A stretch of 64,000 nucleotides of DNA. It comes from an uncultured Lachnospiraceae bacterium. GTDB lineage: Bacteria > Bacillota > Clostridia > Lachnospirales > Lachnospiraceae. Position 1 is the first letter of the stretch; every line of letters begins with the position of its first letter. Positions 37,378-46,392 of this stretch are shown here, piece after piece. Made by a program: the position numbers and the translations under genes. The stretch lies in NCBI GenBank assembly GCA_902774915.1, contig CACYKH010000004.1, forward strand, positions 1 through 64,000, given 5' to 3'. The notes beneath the pieces are model-generated. The model did not search any database and was not told the origin of the DNA. It was given only the letters and a program-made list of their open reading frames with translations.

Positions 37378-38067
37378 GTGGGTATTTTATCAAGATTTAA
37401 AGATATCATGTCATCTAATATTAATGCTCTTCTGGATAAAGCAGAAGATCCTGAGAAGATGGTAGACCAGACACTCAGAAATCTTAACGAAGACCTCGCA
37501 AAGGTTAAGAATGAGACAGCCAGTGTTATGGCTGATGAGGCAAAGGCTAAGAGAAACTTAGACGAGTGCACTCAGGAAATTGCAAGAATGCAGGCATATG
37601 CAGAGAAGGCTGTTTTAGCTGGTAATGATGCTGATGCTACAAGATTTCTTACAGAGAAGTCAAAGCTTGTTGCTAAGCAGGCTACACTTCAGCAGGTTTA
37701 TGATGTTTCAGCTGCAAATGCAATGAAGATGCGCCAGATGCATGATAAGCTTGTTAATGATATTTCAGAGCTTGAGTCAAGACGTGATGCCATCAAGGCT
37801 AAGGTTAGACTTGCCAAGGCTCAGCAGGATATCAATAAGGTTACATCGAAGATTGATTCTTCATCAAGCTTTGCTGCATTCCAGAGAATTGAAGATAAGG
37901 CTGATGCTATGCTTGATATGGCACAGGCTGAGGCTGAGCTGAATGCGACAACTGCTTCAAGTGAAGTTGACAGCTTATCAGCTAAGTATGATGCTACACC
38001 AGATTCAGCAGTACAGGATGAGCTTGCAGCACTTAAAGCACAGCTTGGACAGACATCAGAACAATAA
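37378..38067 (+). CDS. pspA: PspA/IM30 family membrane-stress protein
   Basis: 229 residues, almost entirely helical coiled coil. The start GILSRFKDIMSSNINALLDK followed by AEDPEKMVDQTLRNL is diagnostic. Start codon GTG at 37378 behind AGGGAGGA. Such proteins bind and stabilise the inner face of the cytoplasmic membrane. It has its own promoter; no liaI-like partner is adjacent. pcrA starts 17 bases later. Confidence 0.92.
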   Translation: MGILSRFKDIMSSNINALLDKAEDPEKMVDQTLRNLNEDLAKVKNETASVMADEAKAKRNLDECTQEIARMQAYAEKAVLAGNDADATRFLTEKSKLVAKQATLQQVYDVSAANAMKMRQMHDKLVNDISELESRRDAIKAKVRLAKAQQDINKVTSKIDSSSSFAAFQRIEDKADAMLDMAQAEAELNATTASSEVDSLSAKYDATPDSAVQDELAALKAQLGQTSEQ

Positions 38068-38084
38068 ATAAAAGGACTTGAGTA

Positions 38085-40283
38085 ATGCTAGGACTTAATG
38101 AAAAACAATGGGAGGCCTGCTCGCACACCGAGGGGCCTCTTCTTATACTTGCAGGAGCAGGAAGCGGTAAGACAAGGGTACTTGTTCATAGGATTGCCTA
38201 TCTCATAGAGGAGATGGGGGTTGATCCTTATAATATCCTTGCCATAACATTTACAAATAAAGCTGCAAATGAGATGAAGGAACGTGTTGAACAGCGTATT
38301 GACGTGAGTGGCGAAGGCGTTTGGGTGAGTACATTTCACTCTATGTGCGTAAAGATCCTTAGACGTTTCTATTCCAGGATTGGTGGAAATAATAACTTCG
38401 CTATTTATGATACAGATGATCAGAAGGCTGTTATTAAAGAGGTTCTTAAAACTCTTAACATGGATCCGAAGATGTATGCGCCAAAGGCATGCATTAGTTT
38501 CATTTCAAATGCTAAGGAAGGCTACAAGACTCCTGAAGATATGGATCTTGAAGCCGGATCCGATTATCGTGCAATTCAGATGACCAGAGTATACCGTGAG
38601 TATCAGAATAGAATGATGCTTAACAATGCTCTGGATTTTGATGATCTCATTTTTAAGACACTGGAGCTTTTTGAAAAGGATAAGGAAGTTCTGGAGTTTT
38701 ATCAGACGAGATTCAAATATATCATGGTAGATGAGTACCAGGATACAAATGATTCGCAGTTTGAACTGGTGAGAATGCTAGCTGCTAAATGGCGTAATCT
38801 CTGTGTTGTAGGTGATGATGATCAGTCCATCTATAAATTCCGTGGCGCTAACATCTATAACATCCTTAATTTCGAGGATGAATATAAAGATGCCAAGGTG
38901 GTTAAGCTGGAACAGAATTATCGTTCTACTGCAAATATCCTTAATGCTGCCAATGCTGTTATTGCTAATAATGAGGGCAGAAAGGATAAGAGCCTCTGGA
39001 CCGATAAGGAAGATGGAAAAAAGATTAGTTATACTGTTTATGAGACTGAATACGAGGAAGCTCATGGAGCGGTAAATACCATACTTGAAAAGAATATAGA
39101 GGGCAGACCATATTCTGACTTTGCTATTCTTTATAGAACAAATGCTCAGTCCCGTGCCTTAGAGGAGAAACTGGTATATGCCAACATTCCTTATAAATTA
39201 GTAGGCGGCACAGGATTCTATAACAGAAAAGAAGTAAGGGATATACTGGCTTATCTGAAGCTTCTTAATAATGATGCAGATGAGATTTCATTTAGTCGTA
39301 TAATAAATGTTCCTAAGCGTGGAATAGGACAGGCCACTGTCGCGAAGATCAGGCAGCTCAGTCTGGATGCCGGATTTTCAATGTATGACTTTTGTTTAAA
39401 AGAAGATTTGAAAGCTCAGCTTGGAAGATCAGGAGAAAAGGTAAGTGAATTCATTTCTCTTATGGAGTCTTTTAAGCCAAATGTTGAGTCTGGCGATCTT
39501 GAGGCTTTATATGAGGAAATTCTGGATAAAACAGGTTATAGAAAAGAACTTGAACTGGAAAGAACGGACGAAGCGTTGGGACGTCTGGAAAACCTGGAAG
39601 AAATGGGAAATAAGATTGCAGGCTATGTAGAGGAGACGGATGAACCTTCCCTCATGGGTCTTATGGAAGATATTTCTCTTGTCGCAGATACAGACGATAA
39701 TAGAGATGATAGTGATAACAAGGTTACGCTTATGACTCTCCACAGCGCAAAGGGATTAGAGTTCCCTGTTGTATTCATTACAGGTATGGAGGAAAGGCTA
39801 TTCCCAAGCGGAATGGCTATGGACTCTGATGATCCAGATGCAGTTGAAGAAGAGAGAAGACTCTGTTATGTTGGTATTACAAGAGCAGAGGAAGAGCTTT
39901 ATCTCAGTTCGGCAACAACCAGAATGGTTCGTGGTTCAAGAGAGTATCCGGCAGAATCCAGATTTATTGCTGAGATTCCGAAGGATTATATGACCAGGAC
40001 GGGTATAAAGGCTAATACAATAAAGAAGGAACCTGCATTTACTGCACCAGAGCCAAGATATGTTGCACCACCACCAAGGTCCTTCAAGAGACCTGCGGTA
40101 GCGCCAACTACAGTAGATTCTATTAATTATACTGTTGGCGACAAGGTAAGACACATTAAGTTTGGTAAGGGTACAGTTACTGAGATGAACAAAACTGCCG
40201 ATGATTATGAGATAACTGTTGTATTTGACAGTGTAGGAGAAAAGAAGATGTTTGCTACACTGGCAAAGCTTAAGAAAGTTTAG
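38085..40283 (+). CDS. pcrA: ATP-dependent DNA helicase PcrA (UvrD family)
   Basis: 732 residues, superfamily 1A helicase for repair and plasmid replication. Motif I is AGAGSGKTRVLVHR, Ia ITFTNKAANEMKER, II MVDEYQDTND, III VVGDDDQSIYKFRGA, IV LEQNYRSTANIL, V TLMTLHSAKGLEFPVV and VI LCYVGITRAEEEL. The C-terminal Tudor-like segment VGDKVRHIKFGKGTV is typical of PcrA. Start ATG 38085 after AAAGGA. The gene probably reads from the pspA promoter. Confidence 0.96.
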   Translation: MLGLNEKQWEACSHTEGPLLILAGAGSGKTRVLVHRIAYLIEEMGVDPYNILAITFTNKAANEMKERVEQRIDVSGEGVWVSTFHSMCVKILRRFYSRIGGNNNFAIYDTDDQKAVIKEVLKTLNMDPKMYAPKACISFISNAKEGYKTPEDMDLEAGSDYRAIQMTRVYREYQNRMMLNNALDFDDLIFKTLELFEKDKEVLEFYQTRFKYIMVDEYQDTNDSQFELVRMLAAKWRNLCVVGDDDQSIYKFRGANIYNILNFEDEYKDAKVVKLEQNYRSTANILNAANAVIANNEGRKDKSLWTDKEDGKKISYTVYETEYEEAHGAVNTILEKNIEGRPYSDFAILYRTNAQSRALEEKLVYANIPYKLVGGTGFYNRKEVRDILAYLKLLNNDADEISFSRIINVPKRGIGQATVAKIRQLSLDAGFSMYDFCLKEDLKAQLGRSGEKVSEFISLMESFKPNVESGDLEALYEEILDKTGYRKELELERTDEALGRLENLEEMGNKIAGYVEETDEPSLMGLMEDISLVADTDDNRDDSDNKVTLMTLHSAKGLEFPVVFITGMEERLFPSGMAMDSDDPDAVEEERRLCYVGITRAEEELYLSSATTRMVRGSREYPAESRFIAEIPKDYMTRTGIKANTIKKEPAFTAPEPRYVAPPPRSFKRPAVAPTTVDSINYTVGDKVRHIKFGKGTVTEMNKTADDYEITVVFDSVGEKKMFATLAKLKKV

Positions 40284-40292
40284 AGGTGTATT

Positions 40293-40934
40293 ATGTCGGA
40301 TAGAGAGGAAAGAGAAGACAGAAAATATAGAAAAAGAAAACCATCTTTTTTTGGCACCTTTTATAAGGCTATAATCGCAATAGTATTGCTGCTTATAATT
40401 ATAGTTGCTGCTATTGTTGGAGGCATTTTCATTCATAAAGCCTGGTTAAACAGGAATGAAAAGGAAGAAAGGATAACATCCTATCAGGTTTCTGAAAGAC
40501 TGGAAGAGGCCAGTGAGCTAACAACGGAAAAGACGATTTATAGCGGCTATATCCACTATGAGGAAGGGGATATCCCATTTATAGATAAGAAGACCTATTC
40601 TATGACATATACTGCTGAGATAGAGGCGGGAGTAAATGTTGAAGATATAAAGGTTTATGAAAGTGGTGACAGGGTTATCATTGAAATGCCAGATGCAGAG
40701 GTTCAGTCGGTCTATGTTGATCCGGATTCTATTGAATTCCATGATGAGAGCTTTGCAATCTTTAATTGGGATGATAAGCAGGATGGTGTAGATGCCGTAA
40801 AGAATGCGGAGAATGATGCGCTTGAAAATGCTGATACAGATGCACTTGTAAAGGCTGCAGATGAGCATGCCCAGGAGCTTGTTGAAAGCCTGTTCCAGGA
40901 TGTTATAAGTAACGGAGAGGTTGTTGTTCAGTAG
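40293..40934 (+). CDS. DUF4230-type membrane-anchored protein
   Basis: 213 residues. A charged cytoplasmic tail (RKYRKRKPSF) is followed by one membrane segment at about 27-49. An outside domain then has the DUF4230 pattern (YSGYIHYEEGDIPFIDKKTYSMTYTAEIEAGVN, MPDAEVQSVYVDPDS) and a helical end rich in Ala/Asp/Glu. Function is not known for the family. It lies 9 bases after pcrA. Confidence 0.75.
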   Translation: MSDREEREDRKYRKRKPSFFGTFYKAIIAIVLLLIIIVAAIVGGIFIHKAWLNRNEKEERITSYQVSERLEEASELTTEKTIYSGYIHYEEGDIPFIDKKTYSMTYTAEIEAGVNVEDIKVYESGDRVIIEMPDAEVQSVYVDPDSIEFHDESFAIFNWDDKQDGVDAVKNAENDALENADTDALVKAADEHAQELVESLFQDVISNGEVVVQ

Positions 40935-40956
40935 CTTTTTGGGATTAAACTTTCAC

Positions 40957-40985
40957 TTTTCATAGTACATAAAGTGTGATATAAT
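40957..40985 (+). promoter_or_regulatory. Promoter for the 41049 gene
   Basis: -35-like TTTTCA (40957-40962), 17-base spacer, perfect -10 TATAAT (40980-40985). Confidence 0.6.
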
Positions 40986-41048
40986 TCATGCATATTATGA
41001 ATATTACATTCAATAAGGTTTATATTAACTGAAAGGGGGTTTCTTCAT

Positions 41049-41285
41049 ATGAGAAACGATGTAGTAGTTAAGGAAGATGCAGTTGAGACAGCAAAGAATG
41101 CGATAATCGCTGTATGTATAATTGTTGGTGTTATAACACTTATAGCAGGTGTCGCAGTTGCAGTTTATAAGTATCTTACACCTGATTATCTTGATGATTT
41201 TGATGAGTTTGATGATGACTTTGATGATGATTTCTTTGATGATGATACAGATTTCACAGATGATGTTGTCCCATCAGAGGCATAA
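41049..41285 (+). CDS. Small membrane protein with very acidic tail
   Basis: 78 residues: a short charged start, one membrane segment (about 15-40, AIIAVCIIVGVITLIAGVAVAV), then a tail of mostly Asp, Phe and Glu (DDFDEFDDDFDDDF). AAAGGGGG is upstream of the ATG. It has its own promoter and its own terminator, so it is a single-gene unit. Function unknown; the acidic tail may bind cations or a basic partner, which is speculation. Confidence 0.7.
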   Translation: MRNDVVVKEDAVETAKNAIIAVCIIVGVITLIAGVAVAVYKYLTPDYLDDFDEFDDDFDDDFFDDDTDFTDDVVPSEA

Positions 41286-41314
41286 TTCAGGTCAAATAAT
41301 ATATTAAATATCTG

Positions 41315-41348
41315 GAGGGATTATGTTTTATGCATAGTCCCTCTTTTT
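41315..41348 (+). terminator. Terminator after the acidic-tail protein gene
   Basis: Eleven-base stem GAGGGATTATG / CATAGTCCCTC (one G-T pair), loop TTTTATG, then TTTTT. Confidence 0.9.
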
Positions 41349-41417
41349 ATGGGATTTATAAAGTATTTTTAATGTCTTAAAAAAATCTTAATAATTAGAT
41401 AGTTTCTTTTTAAGAAC

Positions 41418-41472
41418 TATAATCTACAATCTAAACCATAAAACGTTTTATTGGTTCTGCTAATTGCAGAAC
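41418..41472 (+). promoter_or_regulatory. Promoter and two inverted repeats before the two-component genes
   Basis: -10 TATAAT at 41418-41423. A palindrome CCATAAAACGTTTTATTGG (41436-41454) with a perfect 14-base core follows. It directly abuts a hairpin GTTCTGC / GCAGAAC (41454-41472). Both lie between the -10 and the ribosome site, where a repressor, or the response regulator itself, could act. Confidence 0.5.
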
Positions 41473-41487
41473 AGAGTGGAGGGAGAA

Positions 41488-42189
41488 ATGTATAACGTAC
41501 TTGTTTGTGACGATGATAAGGATATTGTGGAAGCAATCAGCATTTACCTGGAAACAGCAGGTTACGGAGTTGTGAAAGCATATGACGGCTTTGAGGCTCT
41601 GGATAAGCTGAAAAATAAAGATATCCATCTGGTGATCATAGATATAATGATGCCAAATATGGATGGAATCATGGCAACACGAAAAATCAGAGAAATCAGC
41701 CAGGTACCTGTTATCTTTCTTTCCGCAAAGTCTGAGGATGCTGATAAGATTCTGGGACTTGATATTGGAGCAGATGATTATGTGACTAAACCTTTTAACC
41801 CACTTGAACTTGTGGCAAGGGTGAAATCACAGATCCGTCGTTACACAGAGCTTGGTGCGATTACAGTGATGGCCAGTGATGATGATAAAATTATCGTGAA
41901 TGGAGGACTGGTAATTAATGACAGTGCCAAGACGGTTACAGTAGATGGTGATGAGGTTAAGCTTACTCCGATCGAATATAACATTTTGTTATATCTCACT
42001 GAAAATAGTGGAAGAGTGTTTAATACAAGTCAGATCTACGAAGCTGTGTGGGATGAAGATGCAGTCGGCTCTGATAATATCATCGCAGTACATATCAGGC
42101 ATATCAGAGAAAAAATCGAAATTAACCCTAAGGAGCCTAGATATCTAAAAGTTGTATGGGGCCAGGGTTATAAGGTTGAGAGAGGTTGA
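41488..42189 (+). CDS. Two-component response regulator, OmpR/VanR type
   Basis: 233 residues. The receiver domain has acidic residues in VCDDDKDI, the phospho-acceptor Asp in LVIIDIMMPNMDG and Lys in DDYVTKPFNP. The OmpR-type winged helix follows (LTPIEYNILLYLTENSGRVF, VGSDNIIAVHIRHIREKI, VWGQGYKVE). GGAGGGAG before ATG 41488 decides the start; an in-frame extension begins at 41464. The partner kinase starts 5 bases after the stop. Confidence 0.95.
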   Translation: MYNVLVCDDDKDIVEAISIYLETAGYGVVKAYDGFEALDKLKNKDIHLVIIDIMMPNMDGIMATRKIREISQVPVIFLSAKSEDADKILGLDIGADDYVTKPFNPLELVARVKSQIRRYTELGAITVMASDDDKIIVNGGLVINDSAKTVTVDGDEVKLTPIEYNILLYLTENSGRVFNTSQIYEAVWDEDAVGSDNIIAVHIRHIREKIEINPKEPRYLKVVWGQGYKVERG

Positions 42190-42193
42190 TTAT

Positions 42194-44908
42194 ATGAAGG
42201 TTATTAAGAATAAATGGATAAGGCTTGCTCTTTATGTTTTAGGATTTATATGTTCGGCTATTGTTGTGGCAACTATAGCGGTTGAGTCCATAAAGTTTGC
42301 AGCTTTTCCGGGCTTTTCAATGGATAAAGCATACGAGCAGTCGGCAATTATTACATCTAATATAGAGGGCGAACTGGAGATATTACAGAATAAGGCCCAA
42401 AAGGAAAATGTAATCTATAATCTCGATATTTTAGATACAGAGATTACATTATATGATTATGACAAGATAGTTGAAGAAACTGGCTCGGAAGATGATATAG
42501 CTCAGAGTACAACTATAAAAGAAATGTTTGCTGATAAGGATGTATATAAGCAGCTGAGCGCTTATAACGATGAAAGTGCTGGTGAAGGTTCTGTATATAA
42601 TGCATATCCTGATATAACAGCACCAAAAGATAATAAGTTTATCAGACTCTCCTGGAAAAATTATTTTGAAATAATAAAAAATAATACTTATAAATATAGT
42701 TCGGTAAGGCATGATGATATGCTTTATTCTGGGGAATTTGTAGATGATGAATCTGAAGAGAAAAAGCAGTATGAAATGCTTGATCAAGCTTATGGTCTGG
42801 AAAACTATGAGGGAATAGTTGATGGAGATTATTTTAAGTTTATAGATGGTAAACTATTCTGCTACAATGTTTCATCAAATTCAATTTATTTTGAGAATCT
42901 GGGAACTACTTTACTCCCTGGTGATTCGTTAAAGAATGAATACGTTTATTTCCCTTATTCAAAGGATATTGAAGATTTTAAGGATGTATCCGAGTTAGAA
43001 AGTTTTATATTATCTTCTTATATTTATAGAAGTGATATAGAGGTTGTTTATTCAACTCTTGATATTAATGACAGAGCAAAAATGTCAAAGGGTACAGATG
43101 TGAATGGCTATTATTCATATGGCTATAATACAGCTTATAGTCTGGATGGTGAAACTGTAAGCCATGCCTGGATATGTGATGAAGAAGGCCTGGAAGATGT
43201 AAAAAGAACTGATGCAAAAGGTTATAATGTAACATTTGCTGAACTGTGTGATCTATACAGGGCAAACTCCAACATATTTGTATGCTATGATGCTAAAACA
43301 AAAACTCTTGAACAGTGGTATAAGAATGGCAAGGGTGAGAAGGTTTCTTACGATTATATAAGTAGTAAAGAGCTTTCAAATCTTACCAGCGAAAGTGATA
43401 ATAGTTTTGTTCTAGGCATAAATATGTCCGATAGTAATGGTGCGGGGCTTTTTGACAAAACTTTTTATGATCTATGTAGAGATGCTTACCTGCCAATATG
43501 GCTGTCAGTACTTAGTATTTTGGTACTACTTACCTGTGTTGTTTTACTTATCATAGGTGAACCAGCTAAGTTATATCTTATAGATAGAATGCCTTATATT
43601 ATCTGGGGCATGCTCTATAGTGGAGTAATAAGTGCATTAGTAATGATTGTATTTGCATTTTTCCATGTAGATGCTTTCTGGTTGATGCTTAAAAATGACA
43701 GAGTAGGTGTGGCGCTTGGATTCTTATTCCTTGTACTTGTGGCTTACCTTTCTACAGCAGCTGTACTTATGAATGTTATTAGAAGAATAAAGGTAAAGAA
43801 ATTCCTTGAAGGTTTCATCATAGTATTATTAATTAAGTTTATTTATAAAACTTATATGAAAAACAGAGACAGGATTGAAGGCAAGAAGAGATTATTTGCT
43901 ATATTTATAGGATTTATGCTAGTTAGCATTTTGCTTCTGATTTTCCTGGCTATACATAGCGCAGGTTCATTTATAGCAGCACTTGTTTTATTAGCTCTGG
44001 ATATAGCAATGGCGGTGATTACATTTAGATATATGACAGATATTGATAAACTGCTTAAGACCAGTAAAGGCATAGAGGCAGGAGATTTAGATACAAAGAT
44101 AAATGTAGATGATCTGTCTTTTAATGCACGTGAAATGGGCAAGAGCTTAAATAACCTTGGTGATGGACTTTCAAAGGCCATTGATTCATCTATCAGAGAT
44201 GAAAGAACAAAGGCGGAACTTATAACAAATGTAAGTCATGATATTAAGACACCTCTTACATCAATAATCAACTATGTCGACTTGCTTAAGAAGGAACAAA
44301 TTGATAATGAGAAGGCGTCTGAATATATAGATGTACTGGATCAGAAGTCTCAGCGACTTAAACAACTTATACTAGATCTTATAGAGGCTTCTAAGACCAG
44401 TACTGGTAATATAGAACTTGAGTGTATGAACCTGAACCTTGTAGAGCTTATCAATCAGGGGCTGGGTGAGTACGAAGAGAAGTTTGAATCCCTATCACTA
44501 GAAGTTGTAAAGGGCTTTAAGGTTGAAAATGCCATCATCAATGCAGATGGTAGAAGAGTGTTCAGAATAATTGATAACATACTAAATAATGTTTCTAAAT
44601 ACGCACAACCAAATACCAGAGTTTATATGGACTTAAATGTTGTTGGTGCTAATGAAGGACAAACTAGCCCAGGAAGAGTGGTATTTAGCGTAAAGAATGT
44701 AAGTAAGGAAATGCTTAATATTTCCGCTGAAGAACTTACAGAGAGATTTGTAAGAGGAGATAAGTCAAGATATACAGAAGGATCAGGACTTGGACTCTCA
44801 ATTGCGAAGAATCTTACGGAACTTCAGAATGGTTCATTTGATATAACTATTGATGGAGATCTGTTTAAGGTTGATATATCTTTCCCACTAGTTGAAGCGC
44901 AAAACTGA
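42194..44908 (+). CDS. Sensor histidine kinase with large extracellular domain
   Basis: 904 residues. An N-terminal membrane segment (about 10-32) is followed by an outside region of about 400 residues with many Tyr, Asp and Ser. A cluster of five or so membrane segments spans about 430-620. A HAMP-like linker precedes the HisKA box NVSHDIKTPLTSIINYVDLL (His near 682). The ATPase domain has N-box RIIDNILNNVSKYA and G-box GSGLGLSIAKNL. The catalytic part is close to the VanS/PhoR group. Ligand is unknown; no antibiotic-export genes are adjacent. Confidence 0.92.
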   Translation: MKVIKNKWIRLALYVLGFICSAIVVATIAVESIKFAAFPGFSMDKAYEQSAIITSNIEGELEILQNKAQKENVIYNLDILDTEITLYDYDKIVEETGSEDDIAQSTTIKEMFADKDVYKQLSAYNDESAGEGSVYNAYPDITAPKDNKFIRLSWKNYFEIIKNNTYKYSSVRHDDMLYSGEFVDDESEEKKQYEMLDQAYGLENYEGIVDGDYFKFIDGKLFCYNVSSNSIYFENLGTTLLPGDSLKNEYVYFPYSKDIEDFKDVSELESFILSSYIYRSDIEVVYSTLDINDRAKMSKGTDVNGYYSYGYNTAYSLDGETVSHAWICDEEGLEDVKRTDAKGYNVTFAELCDLYRANSNIFVCYDAKTKTLEQWYKNGKGEKVSYDYISSKELSNLTSESDNSFVLGINMSDSNGAGLFDKTFYDLCRDAYLPIWLSVLSILVLLTCVVLLIIGEPAKLYLIDRMPYIIWGMLYSGVISALVMIVFAFFHVDAFWLMLKNDRVGVALGFLFLVLVAYLSTAAVLMNVIRRIKVKKFLEGFIIVLLIKFIYKTYMKNRDRIEGKKRLFAIFIGFMLVSILLLIFLAIHSAGSFIAALVLLALDIAMAVITFRYMTDIDKLLKTSKGIEAGDLDTKINVDDLSFNAREMGKSLNNLGDGLSKAIDSSIRDERTKAELITNVSHDIKTPLTSIINYVDLLKKEQIDNEKASEYIDVLDQKSQRLKQLILDLIEASKTSTGNIELECMNLNLVELINQGLGEYEEKFESLSLEVVKGFKVENAIINADGRRVFRIIDNILNNVSKYAQPNTRVYMDLNVVGANEGQTSPGRVVFSVKNVSKEMLNISAEELTERFVRGDKSRYTEGSGLGLSIAKNLTELQNGSFDITIDGDLFKVDISFPLVEAQN

Positions 44909-44920
44909 TAAGAAAAAAGT

Positions 44921-44951
44921 AAGGGTCTGGCTCTAAAAGAGCCGGACTCTT
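44921..44951 (+). terminator. Likely terminator after the kinase gene
   Basis: Thirteen-base stem (44921-44933 / 44939-44951, two G-T pairs) around TAAAA. The T-rich part follows after a gap of about 8 bases, so termination efficiency is uncertain. Confidence 0.6.
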
Positions 44952-45013
44952 GCGATGTATTTTTACTGAAAAAACTTATATTAAAAATAGGTAAATTTTT
45001 ATACAAAAACCGC

Positions 45014-45042
45014 TTGACAAAGTGGTGGTGCCTCACTATAAT
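45014..45042 (+). promoter_or_regulatory. Consensus promoter of the tRNA operon
   Basis: TTGACA (45014-45019), 17-base spacer, TATAAT (45037-45042): a perfect sigma-A promoter 33 bases before the first tRNA. Confidence 0.9.
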
Positions 45043-45075
45043 AGTACAAGTGCTGTTCAAGAAAAGCACCAGTGA

Positions 45076-45148
45076 GGGGTCTTAGCTCAGCTGGGAGAGC
45101 ATCTGCCTTACAAGCAGAGGGTCACAGGTTCGAGCCCTGTAGGCCCCA
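45076..45148 (+). tRNA. tRNA-Val (TAC)
   Basis: Acceptor GGGGTCT pairs with AGGCCCC; anticodon loop CTTACAA gives TAC; T loop TTCGAGC. CCA is not encoded. First gene of the array. Confidence 0.95.
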
Positions 45149-45189
45149 TGCTAGGTTACCTAGTAGCGTAATGCTCTGCACCGCTTTCA

Positions 45190-45255
45190 GTATCACTAAG
45201 TGATACTTCAACCGTTGCAAGAGCTACTCGATAAAATTGCCAAAGCAATTTTATC
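45190..45255 (-). repeat. Tandem-hairpin spacer element, copy 1
   Basis: Read on the minus strand: an 11-bp hairpin (45230-45255), the linker GAGTAGCT, 15 bases, then a 7-bp hairpin GTATCAC/GTGATAC (45190-45206). The same layout with identical linker and spacing recurs at 46091-46155 on the plus strand. A further hairpin GCTTGATC-GAA-GATCAAGC lies at 45260-45278, and CTAGG-TTA-CCTAG at 45151-45163. All are in the Val-Met spacer. Confidence 0.7.
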
Positions 45256-45283
45256 AGGCGCTTGATCGAAGATCAAGCAATAT

Positions 45284-45357
45284 GGCGGGATAGCTCAGCT
45301 GGCTAGAGCATACGGTTCATACCCGTAGTGTCGAGGGTTCAAGTCCCCCTCCCGCTA
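45284..45357 (+). tRNA. tRNA-Met (CAT)
   Basis: Anticodon stem TACGG/CCGTA, loop TTCATAC with anticodon CAT. The acceptor GGCGGGA pairs with TCCCGCT and the first pair is G-T. The lack of the initiator-type CCC/GGG anticodon stem points to elongator tRNA; a tRNA-Ile2 with modified C34 cannot be excluded. Confidence 0.9.
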
Positions 45358-45388
45358 CTTTAAAACGGAATAAACTTCCGATTTATAT

Positions 45389-45463
45389 CGGGGTGTGGCT
45401 CAGCTTGGCTAGAGCGCCTGATTTGGGATCAGGAGGTCGCAGGTTCGAATCCTGTCACCCCGA
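45389..45463 (+). tRNA. tRNA-Pro (TGG)
   Basis: Acceptor CGGGGTG/CACCCCG; anticodon loop TTTGGGA gives TGG; T loop TTCGAAT. A hairpin CGGAA-TAAAC-TTCCG (45366-45380) precedes it. Confidence 0.95.
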
Positions 45464-45537
45464 CTTCTGTAGAAGAGTTTCTCTTGACAGAATGAAAAAA
45501 ATTATATATTATTTATTAGCTGTAAGTCGCTAAACAC

Positions 45538-45608
45538 GCGGGTGTAGTTCAGTGGTAGAACACCAGCCTTCCAAGCTGGATATGTGGGTTCGATTCCCAT
45601 CACCCGCT
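45538..45608 (+). tRNA. tRNA-Gly (TCC)
   Basis: Acceptor GCGGGTG/CACCCGC; anticodon loop CTTCCAA gives TCC; short D loop typical of Gly. A two-part hairpin at 45467-45490 lies in the spacer before it. Confidence 0.95.
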
Positions 45609-45635
45609 TTTAGACTGTCTTTACAGTCACCAAAT

Positions 45636-45709
<74 letters not shown>

Positions 45710-45859
45710 TTTTTTGTAAGATTTTTTTTAAATCGAGCAATATTCTTAAGTGTACGCTGCCTGCTTGCACTTGCACGGATGTGCAAGCACAACCTGCAGC
45801 TTACTACGCAGTTTCTTTGAAACTGCTAACTCCAAGATTGCAAAGCAATCTTGTAACGT

Positions 45860-45934
45860 GGTGGGTATGGCGCAGTTGGCTAGCGCGCCAGATTGTGGCT
45901 CTGGAGGCCGAGGGTTCAAGTCCCTCTACCCACC
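45860..45934 (+). tRNA. tRNA-His (GTG)
   Basis: Acceptor GTGGGTA/TACCCAC with the extra 5' G at 45860 opposite C 45934; anticodon loop TTGTGGC gives GTG. Three hairpins precede it: 45770-45787, 45808-45826 and 45833-45853. Confidence 0.95.
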
Positions 45935-45982
45935 CTTTTGTGTGGATGCTAGTTATTACAACTGAATGACATGAGTAATCCT

Positions 45983-46054
45983 TGGGCTATAGCCAAGCGG
46001 TAAGGCACAGGACTTTGACTCCTGCATTCGTTGGTTCGAATCCAACTAGCCCAG
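45983..46054 (+). tRNA. tRNA-Gln (TTG)
   Basis: Acceptor TGGGCTA/TAGCCCA; anticodon loop CTTTGAC gives TTG; T loop TTCGAAT. Confidence 0.95.
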
Positions 46055-46090
46055 TACACCACTTTATTTTGCAAAGCAAAATGAAGTGCT

Positions 46091-46155
46091 GATAAAACCA
46101 CGAAGTGGTTTTATCGAGTAGCTGCTGTTACTTACGTAGTATTACGAAGTAATAC
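46091..46155 (+). repeat. Tandem-hairpin spacer element, copy 2
   Basis: GATAAAACCAC-GAA-GTGGTTTTATC (46091-46115), linker GAGTAGCT (46116-46123), 15 bases, then GTATTAC-GAA-GTAATAC (46139-46155). It is the plus-strand counterpart of 45190-45255. A hairpin at 46060-46088 precedes it. Confidence 0.7.
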
Positions 46156-46300
46156 GCAGTAAGGGACACAGCGTTAAACTGTTCCGTTGATCACATTTTT
46201 GAAAAGATGGAAAAATAGATGCGAAGCATCTATGCACCTAAAGTAGCTGCTAATACGCAGTAAGGAACACAGCGTTAAACTGTTCCGTTGATCACATTTT
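46150..46300 (+). repeat. 50-bp direct repeat in the Gln-Lys spacer
   Basis: 46150-46199 and 46251-46300 are identical except for one base (G/A). Each contains an inverted repeat GGAACA/TGTTCC or its one-mismatch form. The copies are 101 bases apart. The block upstream, AGTAGCTGC, is also shared (46117-46125 and 46242-46250), but copy two lacks 24 bases. Between them lies ATAGATGC-GAA-GCATCTAT (46215-46233). Confidence 0.9.
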
Positions 46301-46314
46301 GCGAAGCATATTTT

Positions 46315-46387
46315 GAGCCACTAGCTCAGTTGGTAGAGCACTTGACTTTTAATCAAGTTGTCGGGGGTTCGATTCCCCCGTGGCTCA
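46315..46387 (+). tRNA. tRNA-Lys (TTT)
   Basis: Acceptor GAGCCAC/GTGGCTC; anticodon loop CTTTTAA gives TTT; T loop TTCGATT. Confidence 0.95.
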
Positions 46388-46392
46388 CATCT

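Noticed and set aside
41049..41285. Low-complexity artefact
   Set aside because: The Asp-rich tail looks repetitive, but the gene has a promoter, ribosome site, membrane segment and terminator, so I kept it as real.
45750..45969. Frames over tRNA-His, with MAQLASAPDCGSGG and similar
   Set aside because: They read through the tRNA-His gene and its hairpins; no ribosome site.
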